This document shows positions 25,252 through 36,285 of a stretch of DNA of 64,000 bases, piece after piece (position 1 is the stretch's first letter; every line of letters begins with the position of its first letter). The stretch is from Thecaphora thlaspeos. Taxonomy: Eukaryota; Basidiomycota; Ustilaginomycetes; Urocystidales; Glomosporiaceae. The translations under genes and the position numbers were made by a program. The notes below the pieces were generated by a model. That model was not told the origin of the DNA and searched no databases. It saw nothing but the letters and a program-made list of their open reading frames with translations. The stretch lies in the NCBI GenBank assembly GCA_900291925.1, contig UWYS01000010.1, positions 372,001-436,000 on the forward strand, in the 5' to 3' direction.

Positions 25252-25870
25252 TCGTCATGCGCCGCGTTGAATCTCACAGGTGCCTCGCAAAGGACCGTCA
25301 ATCCGAGATCCTCTCTCGCTCGCCTGCTCGCATCAACCTGCCTTCTTTCCCGCTTCTCAATCACCGCACTTCGCAACACTAGACAGTCCTGTTTCCTCTT
25401 TCGTCTCCCATTCGTCCCTCACCAGCAAGGAACCAGCAGTTACGCTGTCATCGTCCTCGTGCATTTTCCCCATTCACCAACAAACAAGCGATCACGCATC
25501 CTACGAATTCCCCCCTTTGGCATGCATATGTCTCTGCATGTCTAACGTCGTTTGTGCGTGCGTGGAAAGGTGTGGAAGGTGATAGCATCGGCGAGGAGGC
25601 AGAACGACTGTCTACGGTTTTCGAGTCGTCAAGGCAAGACGGCGGCGAAACTGGAAAGCGATCAGAGAGGGAGGGAGATCTGGAGGTTTCGGGTCTTTGA
25701 CCTCGGTGAGTTTGTTGGGGGTATGGTAGGGATGGGCCTGGACTCGTATCTGACGGATTGCGTTCAGTGCTGGCCGCTATGGTCGTTGCGTCGCATACCA
25801 GGAAACAAGAGTATTTGTCTCGATCAGCATTCAGACTCTCTGTCTCACCCACGCACGGTCGGGAGAGGAC
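25252..25870. other. Convergent intergenic region, glycogenin / SYLF gene
   Basis: Shared 3' flank of the convergent genes on either side. Only short open frames without recognisable content; both 3' UTRs should lie here and may overlap. Confidence 0.5.
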
Positions 25871-27412
25871 TCACGCATCAAAGATCGGCCTGTTTCCACC
25901 CGCCGTTGCACCTCCCGCTCCGGCGGCCGCAGCGCTGTCTCCGCTTCCCACATCGTACCCTCCTTCGTCGGCCGTCTGACCGGGAACGCCGGTAGGCACG
26001 TAGGCCTGCTGCGGCAGACCAGTCTCGTCGATCATCTCTGCCGCTTCGACGACCTCGTACATCGCACTGGCCGCTTCCGGAGCGGGGACCTTGCCCGTCA
26101 GCAGATCGATGGCCGGGATGGGCTGGCCGTAGAAGTCCTTGTTGGTTTCCTTGCGCTCGACAAGGACGGTACCCTCGAGCGAGATGCCGGCGAAGAGACC
26201 TGTGAAACGAAGGAGGAGGGGCCACGGGGGAGAGAGGAAGAAGGATCGGTGTTAGAGCGAATCCGAGAACGAAGAAGGCGGAAGACGCGGACGTACCCTT
26301 GGAGCGAGAGTAGGAGAAGAGCGGTGTGGGGTTGTTGATAGCGGCGTTGATGGCTCCACCCGTTCCGATAGGTCTGTGCGTTTGGTGAGAAGCGAGAAGG
26401 AAGACGAGGTCAGAAGAGGCAGAGGTTGAAAGGCCGAAGCGGACAGTCGAATGAGTAGAGACCACGAAGCTACTCACCCGGCTGCTGCCGACAAACTTCC
26501 GCCGATGGTCAGGTTGCCAGCCAGCGCGAACGATTTGACGGCCTCGTCGCTATTCATGACGACGACAAACTCGGAGAGGTCCGCTCCGATCTGGACGGGA
26601 CAAGGACAGCGAGTCGATCAAAGTAGATGCTTCAGCTCTATACCCATCTCTTGGGAGGATGTATGCTCGACTATTTCTCAGTGAGACTTACTTGGAGACC
26701 GAAGCCAACGCCTCCCGTTCCGATACAGCTAGGGGCCGACCAAGAGCCGTCGGGCAGACGGGCGACCACGACGCCGCTTCCGGCCTTTGCCGACCAGACG
26801 AAGCCCTGCCAGCATCGTAGGAAAGGAAGAGAAGCGCAGATGGTAAGCAGCCGAGCAGGATCACGACGAGCACAACAGCGAGCAAGTCACCGCAATAGCA
26901 CCGCAATAGCACCGCAACAGCTCTACTGCACTCACCGCCTTGACAACGGTGAAGATGGCAAGACCTTTGGCCTGCTGGAGTACCGCCTTGGGGATCGCGT
27001 TGAGCGCAGAGTCCGGGTGTTCCGGGTCGGCGAGGAAGCCCTGCAGCACCTTTGCGGCCTTCTCGCACTCCTTCGGAAGCCTGCCGAGACATGCGTAGCG
27101 GGGCGTGACGGAATAGTGTTGGCGGTCAGTTTCGAGATGTGATCCGGCCCACCTGAGGCCGGAAGGTGGTCCGACAGCAGAGACTTACGAGAAGCCAGCG
27201 CGGGCTACCTGTGCCTGCTCATTGATCTGTCTGCTCGAAGTCTGCGCAAAAGCGGTGGCCTGATAAGGGATGGCGGGTAGGGAAAGATTCAGAGTTCCGG
27301 AACATGCCATCGTCCAAGTCAAGATCAGGCCAGGCCTCGCTGTGGAAGGGGCGAAACGTACCTGTGTGCCGGCCTTCTGTGCGACCTCTCTGAACTTGTC
27401 GAGGAAAGACAT
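25871..27412 (-). CDS. SYLF-domain protein, Ysc84/SH3YL1 family
   Basis: The SYLF domain binds phosphoinositides and actin; fungal Ysc84/Lsb4 proteins act at endocytic actin patches with Las17. Model: complement(join(25871..26199,26297..26373,26478..26590,26692..26805,26936..27080,27189..27259,27362..27412)), 299 aa; seven exons close in phase with GTACGT, GTAAGT and GTGAGT donors. MSFLDKFREVAQKAGTQ starts an amphipathic helix. The core then reads LPKECEKAAKVLQGFL, AVLQQAKGLAIFTVVKAGF, WSAKAGSGVVVARLPDGSW, GTGGVGFGLQIGADLSEFVV and GPIGTGGA, the classic SYLF order. After about residue 200 comes an acidic then Gly/Ala-rich tail. Unlike yeast Ysc84 there is no C-terminal SH3 domain in the frame; the protein ends at NRPIFDA. 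This is the most intron-dense gene of the window. Confidence 0.9.
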
Positions 27413-28015
27413 GGTGGATGGCGAGCGGGTGATTAGGAGAGGAGGAAGGGCAAATGGCGAGGAGAAGGGCCTGTGACGATGGGAGAGGGAAAGAGAGAGG
27501 TGATGGAGAGAGAGAGAGATGGAGAATAGCCAAGAAAGCGGTGCAAGTGGAGGAGGAGGCGGGGCGGAGGCACGAATGACGGCGGCGGCCCGGCTGCGCA
27601 GCGGCCACGGCAGCTTCGCGGTGGATCGCATCCGAGCTGCGTCCCCCTGTGCGCCCTCTCTTCCGTTTGGGTGCGCACGGTTGCTCCACAGAGCCTTTGA
27701 ACCTGGACCCTCCCGCCCGATGGACACCCCACTCGGCCCCTCTTCTCGCCGTCATCCCCCTATCCCCTCCACGCCACCGATCCCCAGGACGCCTGATCCT
27801 CTCTCCACTTGACCTCTCTACGCGGCCTCCTCTTTTCCTGTGCTCATGGCACTCTGACCGACATACTCTCCTTCAACAAAGCCCCTCCGACTGGCTCTCG
27901 CAGCGGGCGACGTTGTAACATTACCTCCCACTTGTCCAGTCAGTTCTTCCGGAAGGACAGCCGCTCGGCAGCCGCGCCATAGAGTGGTCTTGCTGGCACT
28001 TGCGCTCCTGCCACC
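27413..28015. other. Divergent promoter region, SYLF gene / SEC3
   Basis: About 600 bp between two start codons pointing apart. It contains CT/GA-rich tracts (27430-27520) serving the minus-strand gene and a pyrimidine-rich leader for SEC3. No gene seen. Confidence 0.55.
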
Positions 28016-31000
28016 ATGTCCGTGCCATCTAGCTCACAGCGAAACGGTCTCCTGGCTCCCGGAGGTGCAGCCGCGGCCGCCGGCAGCAGCAGCACCACCA
28101 ACAACAACGCAGCCGCCATCTCAAACAGTCCCAGCAAGACAAAGGAACTTTTCAACGCCGCCCTCCAGTCGCGAGACCCCGCCAACAACTATATTGCGCA
28201 CATCAAGATCTGGGAGGATGTGAGCGCAGAGGAGCACAACGCCGCCCCTGCCCCGCCGTCAACGCAGAAAAAGGCCAGGTATCTCATCCTCGCTGTGCAA
28301 AAGGACACTGGCAAGGTCACCGTCAACAAGGCCAAGCGCAACGCAAACGGAAGCTTTAGTATCGGAAAGGATTGGGACCTCAACACCCTCCGCGAGGTCC
28401 ACGTCCACGAACCGAATGTCTTCAGCATCACCCTCACTAGGCCCTACAAATGGCAGACCCAGCATCCGAGGGAGCAGCTCATGTTCCTACAGACCCTTGT
28501 CAAGGTCTATCGGAAGTACACGGGCGAGAACGGCCCCAAGCTCGCAGGCATTGATGTATCGCTGAGCACCGGCAGCAGCCTCAGCAATGCGCGAACACGG
28601 GAGGGCAGCCCGGCGCCCGCTCCTGCCACTACGGCTTCGCCAGTTGATATTCCGCCGCAACAGTCGGAGAATGGGGCCAGACTGACGTCAAACTCGAGCT
28701 CACCCGCTCTTTCACCTCTTCCGCCGCCGGCACCCTCGCTCTCCGTGCCAGCCCCATCGAGCTCTCCAAAGCGGCCCATCGAGCCCTCGCGGCACGCCCA
28801 GAGCCCCTCAAAATCGTCCATCCTCAGCGCCCGCTCCCGGGCCGATTCACAGAATTCGACAGACAGGGGATACCCTTCGAAACACACATCGTCCCACAGT
28901 CCCAGCGGCCTGGCTCAGACCTCGACTCTACCCGCCGTAGAGTCGTCGACGAGAGCAACTCCCCTGCCCCGTCCCTCCGCGCGGCGGCTGGCCAGCGGGG
29001 ACAGCCTTGCGGTGCCTACGGCTGTTCCGTCGACTCGTCGCAAGAACAGCGGCGACTCGATACGCAGCGCCGGCAGCAGTAGCAGCAGCAGTAACGGTGA
29101 TGCGCGAGCTCGGCTGAGCGCGATCGAGCCGGTCCGTGGCGGTGCGGCGTACGAGCGCATGCTGCTAGCCGGCATCGGTCTGAGCGGGGTTGCCGAGGCT
29201 GACGATGATGATGACGGTGGCGATCCGTACGGCGGCGCAGTGCTCGGAGACGGCGATGCCGCGCCTTCGGAGACCACAATACGGGCGAAACGTGCCACAC
29301 TCGGACGACCGAAAGCTGCCAGGCTGGACTCCAGCGACCACGCCCGGAGCCAGGCCAGCGCCAACTTCGACGAGGATGAGGACGAAGACTCTACGCTCCA
29401 AGCCGTCGAGGAAATGCTCGAAGGCTTCGAGTGGCGGGGGATCGGCGCGCGGCAGTTCCCCGACACAGGCCTCGTTCAGGCCACGGGCAAAGGGACCGCC
29501 GACGTCATCGAGGCTCGGCTGCTGGACGAACTCTCGGCGCTCGAATCAGCCAACATCCATGCCATCATCGAGTCGGACGACAGGGTGGCCCTAGTGGTCC
29601 AACACATGGAGGAGGCGCTGGCGCACCTGGACATGGTGGACAGCATGATCGCCGGCTTCAAAGTGCAGCTCAACTCGCGCGCCGACGACATCTCGCACAT
29701 TGAGAGCCAGAACCGAGGCCTCCAGGTGCAGACCTCGAATCAGCGCACCCTGATGGCCGAGATCGACAACCTCATCAACACCATCAACGTCGACAACTCG
29801 GCCCTGCACACGCTGAGCGCAGGACGGCTTGAGAGCGACGACGGCATCGCTCAGCTCGAGGGCGCCGCTGCCTCGCTTTACAAGAGCATGCTGCAGGCCA
29901 AGCGCGACGGCGACAGCAGTGGCGGCGACATGGCCGCGGCCACCGAGAGGCTGGTCGAGCACGAGTCGGTCTCCACGCGCTTCTGCAAGCGCGTGATGGA
30001 CTACCTCAACGTCACCTTCAATGTCGAGACACAGCGCCTGCTGAGCGACCCGGTCCGACAGAAGGCCCTTGCGCCACCCCTCCCCACGCTGCGCGACCAC
30101 TCGAGCATGGAGGATGCGCTCGGACGCTACTGCGGCATCCTTCTCTACATGAAGGAGGTCTCGCCGCAAAATTTCTCGCGCGTCTCGGCGTCGTATTTTG
30201 CCTCCGCATCCGAGTGCTACAAGGCCGAGATGCAGCAGCTGTTTGCTGTCTTCAAGAACCAGATTAAGCAGGCGACCGACGAGGACATACATGAGGCCAG
30301 CTTCACGCCCACCAACACCGGCGGTGTCGCGGCTTCTGCAATCCGGTCCGGGACGATTCGACGACCTGGACGGGACAAGAACAAGGCCGGGAGGGGCAGG
30401 AACGATATCTCCGCTTCCGAGGTGAGTGGCCCTCGCATGCCTAGGCGGCTTTCTGCTGGAGAAACGAAGGCTGATCGACCATCTCGTATATTGCATGGCG
30501 CACCGAAAGGCCTTCCAACGGGCGCTCTCAAACGTGATCCCGATCGTGCTGCGCGAGCAAGGTTTCATCGCCGACCTGCTCCACGTCAACGATAACAACA
30601 TCACCTTTGCCGACTACATGGATCTTGAACCGTACTTCCGCCGCCGCGCACAGGGCATCTTTGGCGTCTCTTCGACCGGCGGACCGCTGCGGGAGATGAA
30701 GGGCGCCCTCGACCTGATCTTTGGCTTCCTGGCTCCGGAGCTGCAGACCTTCACGGATGCTGCCTTGGCCAAGGAGAAGATGTGAGTTGTGCGGCGTGCG
30801 ATTCAGCGACAACGATTGTCTTCGCGGGCTTGCTTGCTCACGACACCTGCCTTGACCTCGCACACACAGATCGATCTTCGGCCTCCTGGCGGCACTGGAC
30901 AGAGCGATGATCGAAGCGGAAGAGCTCAATTCGGAGTCGATCCATAAGATCCTCTCCAAGCTGCATATGCGACTCTCGTCGCAGCTGGAGCGCTTCATTC

Positions 31001-31994
31001 AGGATCAGGTCAAGGGCATCGAGCAGACCAAGCTGACCGTCAAGAAGCGGAAGGGCATCGTCCACTTCATCAAGGTCTTCCCGGTGAGTGTTCTCCCTGC
31101 GCACATCCGTTCGTGCCTTGCCGACCGTTGCTGACATCCTCCGTTGCTCTTTCTCCCATCGCTATGTCAACAGACATTTGTCGATCGCGTCGAGTCGCAG
31201 CTCATCAACGCCGAGACCCTGAACGTCCGCCATGCCGTCGACGGGCACTACGAGGCCATCTGCCGCTCTATGTTCGACGCTCTCCAGACCATCTCGCGCG
31301 TCGACGGCGGTGGCGTCGACGAGGACAAGGGCCAACTCAACCACCACATCATCCTCATCGAAAACATGTGGTACTTCAACTCGAACATCTCCAAGCAGCG
31401 CAACGCGGCGCTCAATGTGCTGGTCAAGCGAGCCGAGAAGATCTACGGCGACAGCCTGGAGAGCTACCGGCTGAGCGTGCTGAGGAGGCCGCTCGGCAAA
31501 ATGATCGTGAGTCACCTCGATCTTGTTCGAGAATTGCGTGATAGACGGCCGCGACGCTGACGATAATCCGCCCTGCCATCGACGCCATCCCACAGGACTT
31601 TGGCGACGGAATCGACACGCTCCTCCGCTCAACGCCAGCCGGCGAAGTCTCTCTGCACTCCACCTACTCCAAGTTTGCGCTCAAACGTCTCGTCAAGGAG
31701 TACACGTCCAAGGACGTACGTAAGTCGATCGAGGCGCTGTCGAAGCGCGTCCAGAAGCACTTTGGCAGCGATGACGACGATCCCGCCGACAACTCGCACG
31801 ATCGTGGCGAGGAGATCGAAGAGGTGCTGGCGAGGGTGTGGGCCAGCTGCGAGGATGGATTCGTCAAGGAGGTAGAGAGGCTGGCGAGGATTATGCGCGA
31901 TTGCTACCAGGATGCTGGCGTGTCACTCGAGGTCAACAGCGCAGATGTCAGGAGGACCTTTAAAGGCGTGGCGCCCAGCGGGAGGAGGAGGTGA
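28016..31994 (+). CDS. SEC3: Exocyst complex subunit Sec3
   Basis: Landmark subunit of the exocyst, which tethers secretory vesicles to sites of polarised growth at the plasma membrane. Model: join(28016..30421,30462..30781,30870..31083,31174..31506,31596..31994), 1223 aa. The N-terminal PH-like PI(4,5)P2- and Rho-binding domain sits at about residues 45-190 (LFNAALQSRDPANNYIAHIK, YLILAVQKDTGKVTVNKAK, TRPYKWQTQHPREQLMFLQ). A Ser/Pro-rich linker and an Asp/Glu patch follow. A long coiled coil begins near residue 530 (MVDSMIAGFKVQLNSRADDI), leading into the helical-rod C-terminus that fills exons 2-5 (FADYMDLEPYFRRRAQGIF; ENMWYFNSNISKQRNAALNV). Intron 1 is only 40 nt but is needed to keep the frame. 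The identification is strong. Confidence 0.93.
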
Positions 31995-32193
31995 GGCGGC
32001 GTGGCGATGCGAGCAAGTGAGAGGTCGAGACAGCAAGATGATGGTTGGTACGGTGCATGCGAGGAGGTTTGTCTTGTCTAATGGTACAAAGGATGGCGGC
32101 GGCGATGGCGGCGGCGTCGGGAGTGGTGTGATATGGCATAACGTGTCTCGTCCCTTCTTTCCCTTCCTTTCCCCTTTCCCTTGCCTCGCCGCT

Positions 32194-35100
32194 CTACTGC
32201 TTCTTGCGGTTGCTGTTCTCGTAGGCCCGCGCGACCCAACCGAGGTACGCCAACCCATCCTTGTGACCAAACCGCACGAGCCGGTGGTGGAGCAGCTCGA
32301 GGTCTACAAACGTCAAGAACGGCCGCGGTCCATTCCCCTCACCCGTTGCCGTCGGCTGATCCTGGTTAGACTTAGGCATCGCCAGAGTCTGCAACGTCTT
32401 CTGCGCCGCGGGCACGGGGGAGAGGTCTAGTTCACGTTCGAGCTTGGAGACGTCCAGCTGCAACCTCGCCTTGTTGGCCGCCTCCTTCCTCTGCGCCTTT
32501 GCAGCCTGCTCTACCGTCTTGACGCCGCGCGAGGCGGGAGGGTAGAGTGTGGCAAACTCCTTCAGACTTGCCAGCGCTTCATCCAACCGGTTGGCCTTGG
32601 CGAAGAAACGAATACGTTGGCACCAACATTTCTCGATGAGACGCCAACGTGACTCGCCTTCCGCTTCGAGGGTGCGGAACATGGCCCAGACCTGCGAGAC
32701 GATCTCGTCGGTTCGATCGTTGATCTTGAGACGTGTGGCTGATTCGAGGAGGAGCAGGAGGGTGTTGGCGTTGGGTTCAAGGTTGGTCTGCGCGAAGAGA
32801 CTGGGCTCTCGACCGGCGGTGGGCGGTTCGATGGCGCGCCATAAGGTCTCTACCCTTAGGGCGGGGGGGAGGTGAGCGGCTAGTACGGCGAGGTAGGCGT
32901 TGAGGAGCATAACGGAGGGCGTGACAGACCCAAGAGAGCCTTCGACGTGTCGTTCATTGACGGTGCGTGGCTGGTCGGCTAGGATGCGGGCCATCAGGGC
33001 TCGCGCTTCCGTGACGAGGTCCAAAGCCGTCTGAGGGATCAGGTGTGAGAAGACCTGCGCTACTTCCGTCTCGGTGAGTGCTTCTTCGATGGGCGGAGGG
33101 GTGGATGCGAGCGATGTATCAGTTGTCGCAGCAGAAGGCTGAAGCTTAGACTCTGCATTCGCTGGTTCTGGCTCGCCGGTTCCTGCACCTGCCTCCTTGC
33201 CCGTCGCCGCCGGCATTTGCACCTTCATCTGGCTCTTTTTGACGGGCGGGACGAACGAAGCGTACGCCCAGAAGACGTGGCTCAACGTCTCGGCGTTCGG
33301 CCTCTGCGCCATCATCTCCATCCTCTGGGCCCTGGAGAGACCATGCAAGGCCTCGTCGCTCCCCTTTCCGTCCGCCTCATTAAAGAGCGACGACGTCGAC
33401 CGGATCATCTCGGCGAGTACCCATCGCGCCCTTGGCAGATCCTTGTTCCGCGCGCAGCCCTGCAGCAGGGCGTTGAAGGTGTAGCGATCTGGCGCGAAAC
33501 GAAGGTAGGCCGACTCCAGCTCGGCCCTCTCCTCGGTGTCGCCCTGCTGGCCGGCGAGCATCTTGACACGCTCCGTCTCCATCTCGACCATCTCGCGCAG
33601 AAGCCGGAATGCTTCGAGGTAGAAGTCCTTGCGTCGTGCGCAGGCGAGGATGAGGTTGTTGTAGACCTCCGCGTTGGGTCGTACGACGTAGCGCGCCGTC
33701 ATCTCGCGGAAGAGGTCGAGGGCCCGTTCGGCGTCCGCGCGCTTCGATGCCATCACCCCGCCAGGACCGACGATTGTGCGGGTGGGATCGTCGATGTCCT
33801 GCGGCTGGAGGCTGCCCTTGGCGCACGCTCGGATCATCAGCGCGTATAGCGGGGCGTCCGGGATGGGGTGCGCCACGAGCCGCATGTGGTAGAAGAGGTT
33901 CCAACCTAGGGCCTGGACCTCTTCGCGCGGATCGTCGACCATCCGATCGATCGCCATCGTATACGTCGCCATCGAGGCCGGCGACGAATCGAGGAGGCCA
34001 CCTTCCAGGCTGTTGAGCATCTTGATGGCCTGCGCAAACTGGCCGTCAGTGAGGTACGCCTTGGTGAGGCAGTGGAGAGTGTGCAGGTCGGGCCGCAGGC
34101 CCAGCCGGTCAATGAGCGAAAGCGTTTCCTGGCAGCGGTCAATCTGGCCGCGTGAGGCGTAGGCGTCCATCACCTCGTTGAACAGCTTGAGCGGAGGCGG
34201 GAAGTAGCCGGCCCGACGCATGAGCTTGAGCATCCGCGTCAAAGCCTCGGCATCGTTGGACCGCGCGCAGGCGACCGAGAGCGCGATCCACTCGTCAACG
34301 CTGGCCACACCGAGAGGTAAGCTGGGCGTCTGGTCCTGCTCGTCCTTGGTCGTCGTGGGTTGATCCAGAAGCTGCTCGATCCGGTCGAGCATGAGACCGC
34401 GGCTCCTTGGCGAAGAAACGTCCTGCAAGATCTCGTTGGCGACGGCAATATAATGCGGCTCGTCGACAGTCGTGTCGCTCGGAGCCGTCGCCGACGATGA
34501 TGACGGTGTTGGCTCGAGAGAATCAACAATAATGCTGCGGTCCAAGGCGATGCTTTCGAAAGCCGGTATTCGCGCAAGGTCCTCCGCGTCCCTGCTTGCT
34601 GCGTCGTCCTGCGGAGGGAGCTGCTCAGCTTCCGCGTTAGTTGATGTCGGCTTGAGCAAATAATTGCGTTCCTTCAAGAGCTTTGCAATCCTCAAAGCCA
34701 GGCCGGACTTGATGTCCCGTAGAGAGTGCTGCTTGCCGTCCTTGACGGCCGAAGCCTCGCTTTCGTCGCCCTGTCGAAGGAGCGTCAGCCTCTCAAATAG
34801 AAGCTGAAGCCTGGCTTCCTGTCGTCCCTCATAGCTGAGCTGAGAGAGGTCGATCATTCCCTCGTCTCCTTCCTCGTCCTCTTCCTCCACCTCTCTCCCT
34901 CGGCGTTGAGCATGAGAAGCGGGCGACGGCTTCAGTGGCAGCATCGCTCTACCGCGGTCCCTAGCGTCCAGCAGTCGCTCCCTGAGGACTTGCTGGGCTT
35001 CTAGCCTGGCCTGCTGTCGTTCGTCCATGAGCCCGACGCCAGACGAGATCAACGCCTTCTCCTTTCTCCCGCTCTCCAGCCTAGCCAGCCTCTGGTCCTC

Positions 35101-35679
35101 GGCACTGGCGGGAAGAGGCATCATGAGGGCCTGATATAGCTGGTCGAGCGTCTGATCGTCGAGCGGTGGAAGCTCCTGTGTTTCCGCGTCTGCCTTCTCC
35201 TTCTTCTCAATTATCTCCAGCTCCCGCGACAGGTCCGCCAGCTCCCTGCGCAGCACCTTCTCCTTCTCTGCCAGAGTGAGACGCTCTCCGTTTGGACCCT
35301 CAAACTGTGGCTGCGAAGACGGCGGCTTGACGGCCGGCAATCCGTCCTTCTCTCGGCGCTTTGAGGTGCGTTCAGCGCTCCTGATGGCGCGTTCGCGGGC
35401 CTTTTCGCGGGCGGCCGCCTTTCGCAGAGCGTTAGCGGGGATTGTAGGGGTGGAGCGGAGAAAGATGATGGCGGTGGTATGTAGGAATCTTCCTGCGCCG
35501 GCGCTGATGGCGCCCTGCCGCCGATTGGTTGGTGTGGCGAGTGCTGGTCGAGGGTATCCGTCGAAGCGCTGGGTAGCCGGAGCCGTGGCGAGGCGGGAGA
35601 GCTGATGATGCGACCGCAGCCTGGACTGGGCCAGCGTAGCTGCCACCAGCCTCTGGCGAGCTATGGAGAGCTCGTTCAT
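32194..35679 (-). CDS. Pentatricopeptide repeat (PPR) protein, probably mitochondrial
   Basis: Intronless 1161-aa protein. The first about 70 residues are rich in Arg, Ser and Ala and poor in acids (start MNELSIARQRLVAATLAQSR), as in a mitochondrial targeting sequence. A charged coiled stretch (EKEKVLRRELADLSRELEII) follows, then helix-turn-helix repeats of about 35 residues. Clear repeats are NEVMDAYASRGQIDRCQETL, YNNLILACARRKDFYLEAF and YTFNALLQGCARNKDLPRAR. Such proteins bind organelle RNAs and act in mRNA stability, processing or translation; the specific target cannot be told from sequence. A Pro/Ala-rich insertion between repeats (about residues 800-855) is probably disordered. Its 3' end faces SEC3 with about 200 bp between stops, and its 5' end faces the PD-(D/E)XK gene. 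Confidence 0.85.
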   Translation of the reverse strand: MNELSIARQRLVAATLAQSRLRSHHQLSRLATAPATQRFDGYPRPALATPTNRRQGAISAGAGRFLHTTAIIFLRSTPTIPANALRKAAAREKARERAIRSAERTSKRREKDGLPAVKPPSSQPQFEGPNGERLTLAEKEKVLRRELADLSRELEIIEKKEKADAETQELPPLDDQTLDQLYQALMMPLPASAEDQRLARLESGRKEKALISSGVGLMDERQQARLEAQQVLRERLLDARDRGRAMLPLKPSPASHAQRRGREVEEEDEEGDEGMIDLSQLSYEGRQEARLQLLFERLTLLRQGDESEASAVKDGKQHSLRDIKSGLALRIAKLLKERNYLLKPTSTNAEAEQLPPQDDAASRDAEDLARIPAFESIALDRSIIVDSLEPTPSSSSATAPSDTTVDEPHYIAVANEILQDVSSPRSRGLMLDRIEQLLDQPTTTKDEQDQTPSLPLGVASVDEWIALSVACARSNDAEALTRMLKLMRRAGYFPPPLKLFNEVMDAYASRGQIDRCQETLSLIDRLGLRPDLHTLHCLTKAYLTDGQFAQAIKMLNSLEGGLLDSSPASMATYTMAIDRMVDDPREEVQALGWNLFYHMRLVAHPIPDAPLYALMIRACAKGSLQPQDIDDPTRTIVGPGGVMASKRADAERALDLFREMTARYVVRPNAEVYNNLILACARRKDFYLEAFRLLREMVEMETERVKMLAGQQGDTEERAELESAYLRFAPDRYTFNALLQGCARNKDLPRARWVLAEMIRSTSSLFNEADGKGSDEALHGLSRAQRMEMMAQRPNAETLSHVFWAYASFVPPVKKSQMKVQMPAATGKEAGAGTGEPEPANAESKLQPSAATTDTSLASTPPPIEEALTETEVAQVFSHLIPQTALDLVTEARALMARILADQPRTVNERHVEGSLGSVTPSVMLLNAYLAVLAAHLPPALRVETLWRAIEPPTAGREPSLFAQTNLEPNANTLLLLLESATRLKINDRTDEIVSQVWAMFRTLEAEGESRWRLIEKCWCQRIRFFAKANRLDEALASLKEFATLYPPASRGVKTVEQAAKAQRKEAANKARLQLDVSKLERELDLSPVPAAQKTLQTLAMPKSNQDQPTATGEGNGPRPFLTFVDLELLHHRLVRFGHKDGLAYLGWVARAYENSNRKKQ

Positions 35680-36285
35680 TCCGATCGCCGTTTTAAGTTC
35701 GAGGCCGGATCGTGAGCGAGTGCGGTCCAGAGGGAAGGTTGTTGGAACTGAGGATGCTGGTCGTACGGTGAGGGAAAGAGAGGCAAAAGGGTCGTGTCGG
35801 GGTCAGCTCAGAAGGACTTTTTCGAGCCAAAACTTCCAGCCTTTTCCCTCCACAACACGCCATCGGGCGCCAAGTCAAAGACACAGACCTGCACTCACGC
35901 TCGAGAGATCGGGGGACGCGTGGCGCTTCGGAAGCCGGAATCATTGCGGCGGTCAGTCGAGAGATGCAGGGTCCAGCGAACTGCCGCACACCTTCCAGAG
36001 CGCTGCCGTTCCATAGGCCTGCCCTCTTTCTTCTCCGACAGCGAGCGACGGCGAGGCTCGTGCGCTATCGCCACCACGTCACTACTGCAAGCATTGCCCC
36101 GCCATCGACTGTCTTGCCCGCCACAAGTGGCGCAGATCGTGTTCCTCCGCTTCAGCATGCTCGAAGCCAGCTCCTCGCCATCAAAGGTCGACGCGCTGGC
36201 ATACCGCCAAGATGCCCTTCGAAGCGCCAGCGTAGTCTTGAACGAGCGAGGGGCTTCGCGCGTCCTCTCCGCCCGCACCACATAA
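35680..36285. other. Region upstream of the PD-(D/E)XK-like gene
   Basis: Promoter of the PPR gene and probably the unresolved 5' exon(s) of the next gene. An ATG at 36157 opens a short frame that stops at 36283-36285, directly before the first exon I can support. No recognised domain. Confidence 0.4.
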
